This document shows positions 1-4,244 of a stretch of DNA of 5,655 bases, piece by piece (the first letter of the stretch is position 1; every line of letters starts with the position of its first letter). Made by a program: the position numbers and the translations under genes. A model generated the notes under the pieces. That model was not told the origin of the DNA. It was given only the letters and a program-made list of their open reading frames with translations, and searched no databases. The stretch is from Oscillospiraceae bacterium (GTDB lineage Bacteria > Bacillota > Clostridia > Oscillospirales > Acutalibacteraceae): contig JAISWM010000108.1 in the NCBI GenBank assembly GCA_031270785.1, positions 1 through 5,655 of the forward strand. Direction: 5' to 3'.

Positions 1-84
1 GCAATTTTTTGCCAAGTGCGGCATTAGCTTCGGATTCAGCTAGTGCGGCATTGGCCTCCGCCTCATCAGCTGACAATATTGCTC
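1..84 (-). pseudogene. Out-of-frame continuation of the GTPase repeat tail
   Basis: Past the point where the main ORF ends at its TAG (40-42), a second minus-strand frame is open from 84 to the window edge. It reads ADEAEANAALAESEANAAL followed by GKKL, which matches the ANAALDEAEAN-type units of the GTPase tail. The main frame instead gives a non-repetitive ending, LMRRRPMPH. The simplest reading is a 1-nt loss (or 2-nt gain) at about 68-84, which truncated a longer protein whose real C-terminus lies outside the window. I see no classical slippery heptamer there, so programmed frameshifting is less likely. A sequencing error is also possible. Confidence 0.6.
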
Positions 85-360
85 ATATTTGGCATCGGCT
101 ACTTCACGTTCGGCTTTAAATTTGGATTCAGCTAGTGCGATATTAGCTTCGGCTAGTGCAACATTAGCCTCGGCTTCATCGAGCGCGGCATTAGCTTCAG
201 CTTCATCGAGCGTGGCGTTAGCTCTGGCTTCATTGAGTGCGTAATAAGCTTCATTGCGTGCGTCATAAGCTTCATAGATTGCGGCATTAGTTACGGCTTT
301 AGCTAGTGCGTCATTAGCTTCATTGAATGCGGCATAAGCTTCAGCTAGTGCTTTAGCTTC
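1..360 (-). repeat. Degenerate tandem repeats (about 21 and 27 nt) encoding the Ala/Glu tail
   Basis: Related units sharing a core like gtgcggcattagcttc recur throughout this stretch, with spacing alternating between about 21 and 27 nt. Two neighbouring 27-nt units around 175-230 are nearly identical, as are two at 10-65. All spacings are multiples of three, so changes in copy number keep the frame. The unit encodes Ala-Asn-Ala-Ala-Leu-x-Glu-Ala-Glu or shorter versions. Such arrays commonly expand and contract by slippage or recombination. Confidence 0.75.
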
Positions 361-930
361 GGCTTTAACTGTTTTATCTACTAAACTGAATAACGTTTCT
401 TTAAGATCTTCTATTCCCTCACCTATTTTAGCACTTATGGCATATGCATACTCTATATTATATTTTTCTGCTTCGTTCCCCACTGTGGCGTAGCGCATAT
501 CAAAAAGATCAAGATCTGCTTTATTTGCTACCAAAATAATTGGTGTACCTTCGTATGCAGTTTTTATCGTTTCTACATACTTACCAATATCACCTATACT
601 CTTTGGGTTAGTAACATCAAAAACAATAACCGCTATGGCGACTGAACGTTCAACATACGTTTGAGCTGCACTAGCAAATTGCTTTTCACCAGGGATATCC
701 CACATGTAAACATTATTGTCTCCTATCCGCAACGTGCAAGATGTAGGCATTTCAGTAGAGCGATAGTCATCTTTAAACGTATCTCCACATATTCTACCAA
801 GCAATACAGTTTTCCCCGCTCCTGCACTTCCCAAAAATACCACATTGACATCTACAGCATGAACATTAATTAAATTTGAAAACATAAAAGCGAATGTGCA
901 AATCAGTGCCATAAATTTTTTAAATTTCAT
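40..930 (-). CDS. Exported Ras/Rab-like small GTPase with Ala/Glu-rich helical tail (3' end frameshifted)
   Basis: The 296-residue product starts with a Sec-like signal peptide: a basic n-region (KFKK), a hydrophobic stretch at about 7-17, and a likely cut after VHA at residue 25. A complete Ras-superfamily G domain follows (about 27-186): P-loop GSAGAGKT (34-41), switch I around Thr59, G3 WDIPG (77-81), G4 NKAD (136-139) and G5 SAK (166-168). Residues 187-285 are rich in Ala and Glu with repeating ANxALxEAE-type units and should form a long helix or coiled coil. There is no C-terminal prenylation cysteine. The family binds and hydrolyses GTP as a switch; export from the cytoplasm is inferred only from the signal peptide and would suggest an effector or surface role. 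The start is supported by AAGGAG ten bases upstream and by the signal peptide. The last nine residues look out of frame, because the repeats continue in another frame. The GTPase call is firm; the biological role is unknown. Confidence 0.85.
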   Translation of the reverse strand: MKFKKFMALICTFAFMFSNLINVHAVDVNVVFLGSAGAGKTVLLGRICGDTFKDDYRSTEMPTSCTLRIGDNNVYMWDIPGEKQFASAAQTYVERSVAIAVIVFDVTNPKSIGDIGKYVETIKTAYEGTPIILVANKADLDLFDMRYATVGNEAEKYNIEYAYAISAKIGEGIEDLKETLFSLVDKTVKAEAKALAEAYAAFNEANDALAKAVTNAAIYEAYDARNEAYYALNEARANATLDEAEANAALDEAEANVALAEANIALAESKFKAEREVADAKYEQYCQLMRRRPMPH

Positions 931-940
931 AATATTGATA

Positions 941-946
941 CTCCTT
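941..946 (-). promoter_or_regulatory. Shine-Dalgarno site of the GTPase gene
   Basis: On the minus strand AAGGAG lies ten bases upstream of the ATG at 930-928. This supports the start that includes the signal peptide. Confidence 0.75.
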
Positions 947-976
947 ATATTTTTAAATTAAATTTGTTATAACTTA

Positions 977-1005
977 ATTCTAACATGCTTTTTGTATTTT
1001 GTCAA
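977..1005 (-). promoter_or_regulatory. Sigma-70-type promoter of the GTPase gene
   Basis: On the minus strand a perfect -35 box TTGACA (1005-1000) is separated by exactly 17 bases from a -10 box TAGAAT (982-977, one mismatch to TATAAT). Transcription would begin near 970, giving a leader of about 40 nt before the ATG. The strength of the match suggests constitutive housekeeping-sigma expression. No clear operator is visible around it. Confidence 0.75.
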
Positions 1006-1085
1006 GTAAAAAATATCAATATATAGCTGCTGCATTTGAAAAAAGTAAATTTGTTTGTACAGCCCTTCCCATAGGCTCGCGGGGA
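1006..1085. other. Intergenic stretch with a weak GC palindrome
   Basis: This lies between the GTPase promoter and mini-element copy A. No gene is visible. At 1065-1088 a short imperfect palindrome (cttcccatagg, then cgcggggaaag) resembles the core of the mini-element (C-run, atagg loop, G-run, gaaag). It may be a degenerate remnant, but the match is short. Confidence 0.3.
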
Positions 1086-1176
1086 AAGAGTGGTAAAAAA
1101 TTAGTTGATAATATTTTTTCCCCCGCGTGAATCGGCGGGGGGAAAAATGGGATTTCTACTATTTTGAAACATGACC
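1086..1176 (-). mobile_element. Palindromic mini-element (MITE), copy A
   Basis: Read on the minus strand, this follows copies B and C for most of its length: an end GGTCATGTTTCAAAATAG, a GAAATCCC block, a C-run/G-run stem (CCCCCGC pairing with GCGGGGG), then ATATTATCAACTAATTT. The end near 1086-1100 is the most diverged, with one extra base and the CCC replaced by A-rich sequence. Flanking nonamers do not match, so no target duplication remains. It lies in the opposite orientation to the other two copies. It is non-coding, and no transposase for it is present in the window. Confidence 0.7.
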
Positions 1177-1240
1177 CCAAAATTGCCTATTGTAAAAATC
1201 TCGAAAAAAGTTATAATGCTAGTTGTCGGAGGGATTGGAG

Positions 1241-1405
1241 TTCATTTGATTAGACCTGTCTGTAAACCTCAGAGAGCGCAAATTATCGAAAAATGCATAA
1301 CTTATAGAAATGGTTTTGCATCAAAATTTCCTGGGAGTATTTTTATACGCCGCCATCGATTTTGATTGCAATCTGTAAAGTTTACAGACGGGTCTATTCA
1401 ATAAA
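1241..1405. mobile_element. Inverted-repeat element of about 165 bp, unrelated to the mini-element copies
   Basis: AGACCTGTCTGTAAACCT at 1252-1269 is matched by its reverse complement at 1378-1395 with two mismatches in 18. Similarity continues more weakly outward (TTTATTGAATAGACC-like ends) and inward (a CAGA..GCAA match). The right arm also holds a perfect 15-nt palindrome, CTGTAAAGTTTACAG (1373-1387). The interior has no recognisable coding sequence. The terminal repeats and short length suggest a second MITE or a deleted insertion sequence. I could not assign a family and see no clear target duplication. Confidence 0.5.
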
Positions 1406-1494
1406 GCGAAGGCCCGAGGGCGTGCTTACAGTATATATGAATCTGTGCAAAACCTATATTACCAACATAGATATCGAAAAACAAAATCTTAAGT

Positions 1495-1519
1495 TGCAAG
1501 TTTAATGAATATACTTGCA
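1495..1519 (+). promoter_or_regulatory. Possible promoter region and inverted repeat upstream of tRNA-Thr
   Basis: TGCAAGT (1495-1501) and ACTTGCA (1513-1519) form a perfect 7-bp inverted repeat spanning a -10-like TATACT (1510-1515). No good -35 box sits 16-18 bases upstream. A start near 1522 would give a leader of about 40 nt before the tRNA. The repeat could be an operator or chance. Confidence 0.3.
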
Positions 1520-1563
1520 TAGGTCAAGCAAAAAACGGGGTGAAAAAATCGTGTTCCAAATGT

Positions 1564-1639
1564 GCTGCTATGGCTCAGTCGGCAGAGCACATCCTTGGTA
1601 AGGATGAGGTCACCAGTTCGAATCTGGTTAGCAGCTCCA
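1564..1639 (+). tRNA. tRNA-Thr, anticodon GGU
   Basis: A full cloverleaf can be folded. The acceptor stem GCTGCTA pairs with TAGCAGC. The D arm GCTC/GAGC encloses the AGTCGGCA loop. The anticodon stem CATCC/GGATG has a seven-base loop TTGGTAA, giving anticodon GGU for Thr ACC (and ACU) codons. The variable loop is AGGTC, and the T arm ACCAG/CTGGT carries the TTCGAAT loop. The 3' CCA is encoded (1637-1639) after discriminator U. All stems are intact, so the gene appears functional. It abuts the IS-rich block, as tRNA genes often do, but I saw no second copy of its 3' end that would mark an integrase attachment site. Confidence 0.96.
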
Positions 1640-1646
1640 AGAAACA

Positions 1647-1808
1647 ATGCCTATAGCTATTGACATACCAAATAAACCTTATGCACAAGGCGGTATTGCG
1701 GCAATAAAGCCAAAGACACGCAGTCGCCGGAAAGGTGCGGAACGCACACTTACTTTCGGGTCGTGTCCCAAAATAGTTGAAATCCCTTCTTTTCCCCCGC
1801 CATAGGCG
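1647..1808 (+). other. Short ORF after tRNA-Thr, ending inside mini-element B
   Basis: An ATG eight bases after the tRNA opens a 53-codon frame, MPIAIDIPNKPYAQGG and onward, with a basic middle (KPKTRSRRKGAER). From about residue 38 it is encoded by mini-element copy B and stops at the TAG in that element's loop. There is no clear Shine-Dalgarno site and I recognise no family. It may be the 5' remnant of a gene cut by copy B, or not a gene at all. Confidence 0.25.
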
Positions 1809-1848
1809 GGGGGGAAAAGATATTATCAATTAATTTGGCCCACAAACC
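1759..1848 (+). mobile_element. Palindromic mini-element (MITE), copy B
   Basis: This 90-bp element starts GGTCGTGTCCCAAAATAG and ends, read from the other strand, GGTTTGTGGGCCAAATTA, so its termini are imperfect inverted repeats. The centre is a strong hairpin: CCCCCGCC, loop ATA, GGCGGGGG, embedded in TTTT/AAAA. It has the same length and orientation as copy C. The flanking nonamers differ (ttactttcg and cgcgaagca), so it lacks a target duplication. The IS630 C-terminal fragment begins exactly at its right edge, which suggests that recombination between element copies, or a deletion, ended here. Confidence 0.85.
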
Positions 1849-1953
1849 CGCGAAGCATTAGAAAAAGCTATTAATTCAGCGTTTGATTGGGTTTCTTCAT
1901 CTGATATTTTGGGTTGGTTCGAGCATTGTGGTTACATGACTACTAAAAGTTAA
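1846..1953 (+). pseudogene. C-terminal remnant of an IS630-family transposase
   Basis: The frame reads TREALEKAINSAF, then DWVSSSDILGWFEHCGY, and stops at TAA 1951-1953. The tail with aromatic WF.HCGY is typical of the C-terminus of IS630/Tc1-mariner-type DDE transposases. Only about 35 residues remain; the catalytic DDE residues are lost upstream of mini-element B. The sequence just after the stop (agtgctaTA) may be the IS end at its TA target, after which ISAs1-family coding sequence starts at once. That fits an IS630-type element having inserted into the ISAs1-type gene. Confidence 0.65.
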
Positions 1954-1961
1954 AGTGCTAT

Positions 1962-2826
1962 ATGTCTAATTTCGAATATTCTGTTCATATTGTGAGTGCC
2001 TACATAACTGAGCTAGGGATTACACTTGGCCAACTTGCGGTTAACGATAAAACTAACGAAATCCCCACAGTTCAGCAGCTTATCAAAGAGCTGGATTTGG
2101 AAGGCGCGATTGTTGTTGCCGACGCTCTGAATTGTCAAAAAAAACTACGAAAGCAATCATGAAAGCCGGCGCAAACTACATTTTGAGTGTGAAAGAAAAT
2201 CAAGAAGAACTTTTGGAAGATCTCGAAGATTCATTTTCAATTCAACTGGGCAACAAATTTGACAAAATTAAGCTAGATTCTGCCATAGAACACAAATTTG
2301 GTCATGGTCGATATAAACGCAAAATCGCGTACGTTGACTCAAATCCACAAGTGATCGAAGGTTATGTCTCAAAATTGTTGAAACTTCTTCTTTCTCCCCC
2401 CGCCGAAGGCGGGGGGAAAAGATATTATCAACTAATTTGGGCCACAACCGTGATCGAATGGTGTGAAAAAGCGCAAGAATTTACAAGCGTTAAGGCCTTT
2501 GCTCTATCGTGAAAAAATGCGAATTTCAAGGCAAACTAACGACCACAAAACATTATTACATTTGCAGCAAAGCGTTTTCAGCCAAAGAAATTTTGAGCAT
2601 TACTTCACAAGAATGGGGCGTTGAATCGATGCACTGGAGTCTCGATAATACACTCGGCGAAGATCATTCGACATTCAGGCGAAAAACCAAAATTATAAGC
2701 GGAAATATCATTCGCAAATTTGCGCTTTCAAGTGTTGTAAATTTTATAAAAAGTCACTCAATAACAGAAACAATGCGAACATTCATGAAAAAATGTTCAT
2801 TCAACCCTCAAATATTACAAAATTAA
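1962..2826 (+). pseudogene. ISAs1-family transposase, truncated, twice frameshifted and carrying a MITE
   Basis: Three consecutive frames together give an ISAs1-family DDE transposase without its N-terminal third. Segment 1962-2162 has HIVSAYITELG and GAIVVADALNCQ (second catalytic Asp region). Segment 2132-2512 has KAGANYILSVKENQ and GHGRYKRK. Segment 2509-2826 has YYICSKAFSAKEI and WGVESMHWSLDNTLGED (catalytic Glu region). The first Asp motif (DGK-type) is missing. Homology between segments resumes without loss if one base is restored at the A-run 2137-2144 (NCQKKTTKA) and one near 2506 (ALIVKKC), so both breaks are probable 1-nt deletions. Mini-element copy C adds 33 in-frame residues at 2360-2458. 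The gene is dead as written. Its first codons directly follow the IS630 remnant. Confidence 0.85.
2360..2449 (+). mobile_element. Palindromic mini-element (MITE), copy C, with perfect 9-bp target duplication
   Basis: This 90-bp element starts GGTTATGTCTCAAAATTG and ends, read from the other strand, GGTTGTGGCCCAAATTAG. The central hairpin is CCCCCCGCC, loop GAA, GGCGGGGGG. It is flanked by exact 9-bp repeats GTGATCGAA at 2351-2359 and 2450-2458, which defines both ends to the base. Removing the element and one repeat restores a continuous transposase reading PQVIEWCEKAQEF. The GGT.ATG...CAA..T..TTGAT-like ends and 9-bp duplication are features I know from IS1; this assignment rests on memory of the IS1 ends, not on a search. 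Orientation is the same as copy B. Confidence 0.92.
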
Positions 2827-2832
2827 ATTACC

Positions 2833-3341
2833 GTGGCTAATAAGGAAACGGGTATCTTTTTACCTATACCATATCCCGCCCGCATCCCATTTCTGACCGC
2901 CGAAAAATTTGAAGAGGTGAAGCTTTTTGTTGCCAAAAATCCAGATGCAACGTTTGATGAAATTATTGAGGAATTATCGTTACCTATTCACAAATCAAGG
3001 CTTTATGTCCTTTTTATTGAAGCCGGATTATCTTTTAAAAAAAGGGCACTTCACCCTAAAGTACAACAAAGAGAAGATGTTCAACAAAAATGTAAAGAGT
3101 GGCGAGAAAATCAAAAAAAATTAGATATTTCTAAATTGAAATTTCTTGACGAAAGTAGCGTAAACTGCGGAATGACCAAGCTTTACGGGTGTGCACCAAC
3201 GAATAAAGAGTAAACGATTATGTGCCGGATGTTCGTTTTGAACGTACGTCTTTTATTGGTGCTTTGGGACTAGAAGGCGTGACCGCTACTATGATGTTCA
3301 AAGGAACTCCTAATGGCGATTTTTTCAAGGGCGGATTTTAG
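2833..3341 (+). pseudogene. IS630-family transposase, N- and C-terminally truncated and frameshifted
   Basis: Frame 2833-3213 (GTG at 2833, probably not a real start) encodes the C-terminal half of the IS630 DNA-binding region (ANKETG, then LTAEKFEEVKLFVAKNPDATFDEI) and the start of the DDE domain, with the first catalytic Asp in LKFLDESSVNCGM. It stops at TAA 3211. Homology continues in another frame at 3207-3341 (RVNDYVPDVRFERTSFIGAL, then MMFKGTPNGDFFKG). One missing A in the AAA run near 3205-3207 explains the shift. The remaining two catalytic acidic residues and the first N-terminal helices are absent. It begins seven bases after the ISAs1-type stop. It may be the same IS type as the C-terminal remnant at 1846-1953, but the two do not overlap, so this cannot be tested here. 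Confidence 0.75.
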
Positions 3342-3578
3342 GCATTTCAAAAGATACAGTTTTATCACTATTTAATGTCTAATCCCCCGACCTTCTAGGA
3401 CGCGCATTCATTGATTATTGCGAACGTGCTTCCGAAGGAAACACTCAAGCCCGCCGTAATGCTCCGCATGCTCTGCATCGGGGATAGACGGGCAGGAACA
3501 AAAAATTTTAATCACCTTCTATTGGCAATTTTATAATTTTTAGTTTATTTTTGGTTCAATTTATATTTTAAGTTTTAG
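3342..3578. other. Unassigned stretch between the IS remnants and the truncated operon
   Basis: No recognisable gene lies here. A short frame at 3335-3382 reads ILGISKDTVLSLFNV, which resembles a helix-turn-helix recognition segment, but 15 residues are too few to name. From about 3398 to 3500 the DNA is GC-richer than its surroundings and open in at least two forward frames (for example 3399-3536, DAHSLIIANVLPKETL and onward), none familiar. GCCCG (about 3449) and CGGGC (about 3488) with an inner CCG..ATGC/GCATCGG pairing could form a stem-loop. From 3505 to 3578 it is simple AT-rich sequence. Confidence 0.35.
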
Positions 3579-3695
3579 TTAAATCTCATACGTTTGTCGT
3601 GGTAACCACGACTCATCGCTAAGGTTCTGAATTGATTTTGCAATAGTTGTTTTGCCGCTTGAACTGCAGCCATTTAACAAAATTATTTTGCTCAC
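3579..3695 (-). pseudogene. Truncated chloramphenicol-phosphotransferase-like P-loop kinase
   Basis: A GTG at 3695 preceded by AGGAGGT six bases upstream opens a 38-residue frame beginning VSKIILLNGCSSSGKTTIAK. The Walker A motif GCSSSGKT (9-16) and the following SIQNLSDESWL match the N-terminus of CPT-like kinases, proteins of about 170-200 residues that phosphorylate small molecules. Homology ends at about residue 31, and a stop follows at 3579-3581. The break coincides with a perfect palindrome at 3596-3612. The GTG overlaps the TGA of the upstream transglutaminase-like gene (GTGA), so it was translationally coupled as the third gene of the operon. The kinase core, catalytic residues and C-terminus are gone. 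Confidence 0.75.
3596..3612. repeat. Perfect 17-nt palindrome at the truncation point of the kinase gene
   Basis: GTCGTGGT, one central A, then ACCACGAC: an 8-bp arm pair with a single-base centre. It lies exactly where similarity to CPT-like kinases stops. The right arm (3605-3612) is native coding sequence (the DESW region); the left arm looks like its mirrored copy. A short fold-back at a deletion junction would produce this. Confidence 0.6.
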
Positions 3696-4228
3696 AGTTT
3701 TACCTCCTTTGTATTTTTCATGTGGTCAAAATATTGCTGACAATTAATTCTGTATTTTGGCTTGTCATACTCAAATATCTTCAACTTCGATTCATCGTGA
3801 TTTTCAGGGACTTTGCTAATTTCGTTATGTACGAATTTGTGCTTAAAATCTCTTAATAATTGTTCTTCGGAATCATATTCATGAATTCCGATAAAAGCTC
3901 GGTGTGAAGTTTCTAGCCAATAAAATTTACTGTCATATTCAAAAACCAAAATTGAATGTGAATATAAATTCTCGTAATAACAAATAAAATATGATTTTGT
4001 TAATATTCCCTTTTCAGCAAAAAGATTTCTTGATAGCTCTACTTGGTCAAAACAAACGCCAATTTTAGATTTCAAAAGTTCTTCAGGCGACTTTAAGATA
4101 AAATATTTTGAAAAATCAGTCCAAAAATTTTCGTCAGTTATTCTGTGAACTTTTCCGTTTACGTCTAAAATTCCGTATTCAATATTTTTTTGAAAAAACT
4201 CCAATATTTCGTGAGCTTGATTTAGCAT
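3692..4228 (-). CDS. Transglutaminase-like (cysteine protease fold) protein
   Basis: This is a 178-residue soluble protein with no signal peptide or membrane segment. GVCFDQVELSRNLFAEKGI around residues 57-75 is the nucleophile-cysteine helix of the transglutaminase-like superfamily, with Cys59 as the expected nucleophile. SHSILVFEYDSKFYWLET (90-107) follows the H...W.(D/E) pattern, giving His91 and an acidic third residue that would be Glu106 rather than the usual Asp. Members act as peptidases, amidases or crosslinking enzymes, and the substrate here cannot be told. ATG 4228 is supported by AAGGAGT (4244-4238) nine bases upstream, which overlaps the stop of the threonine aldolase gene. The 3' end overlaps the GTG of the kinase gene by four bases. 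It appears intact. Its partner kinase is truncated, so the pathway may no longer work. Confidence 0.75.
   Translation of the reverse strand: MLNQAHEILEFFQKNIEYGILDVNGKVHRITDENFWTDFSKYFILKSPEELLKSKIGVCFDQVELSRNLFAEKGILTKSYFICYYENLYSHSILVFEYDSKFYWLETSHRAFIGIHEYDSEEQLLRDFKHKFVHNEISKVPENHDESKLKIFEYDKPKYRINCQQYFDHMKNTKEVKL
3702..3708 (-). promoter_or_regulatory. Shine-Dalgarno site of the truncated kinase, inside the transglutaminase-like gene
   Basis: On the minus strand AGGAGGT lies six bases before the GTG at 3695. It is embedded in the last codons of the upstream gene and decides the GTG start. The GTGA stop/start overlap indicates coupled translation. Confidence 0.7.
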
Positions 4229-4237
4229 TATGGCTTC

Positions 4238-4244
4238 ACTCCTT
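4238..4244 (-). promoter_or_regulatory. Shine-Dalgarno site of the transglutaminase-like gene
   Basis: On the minus strand AAGGAGT overlaps the TAA of the threonine aldolase gene (4245-4243) and lies nine bases before ATG 4228. This indicates co-transcription with the upstream gene. Confidence 0.65.

Larger units (their letters stand above)
1177..1563. other. Non-coding stretch between mini-element A and tRNA-Thr
   Basis: No convincing gene lies here; the open stretch 1171-1365 has no recognisable protein signature and overlaps the end of copy A. The stretch contains the inverted-repeat element at 1241-1405 and possible tRNA promoter sequence near 1495-1519. The remainder is AT-rich and featureless. 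Confidence 0.5.

Noticed and set aside
1..360. CRISPR-like array from the regular repeats
   Set aside because: The units are degenerate, adjoin without unique spacers, keep the reading frame and encode the tail of the GTPase.
661..873. 70-residue plus-strand frame
   Set aside because: It is antisense to the G domain of the GTPase gene and has no start signal or family resemblance.
1171..1365. 64-residue plus-strand frame
   Set aside because: It overlaps the end of mini-element A and one arm of the inverted-repeat element, has no Shine-Dalgarno site and no recognisable protein pattern.
1564..1639. tRNA-Thr as an integrase attachment site for an island
   Set aside because: I found no second copy of the tRNA 3' end and no integrase gene in the window; the IS cluster alone does not show site-specific integration.
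1660..1665. Perfect TTGACA as a -35 box downstream of tRNA-Thr
   Set aside because: The position 17 bases downstream reads gcacaa, not a -10 box, and no supported gene follows.
1790..1818. GC hairpins in the mini-elements (also 1115-1146 and 2394-2420) as Rho-independent terminators
   Set aside because: On both strands the stem is followed by A-rich, not T-rich, sequence (GAAAAG after the G-run), so the required U-tract is missing. The hairpins are part of a mobile repeat.
1575..1829. 84-residue minus-strand frame
   Set aside because: It runs antisense through the tRNA-Thr gene and into mini-element B and has no recognisable domain.
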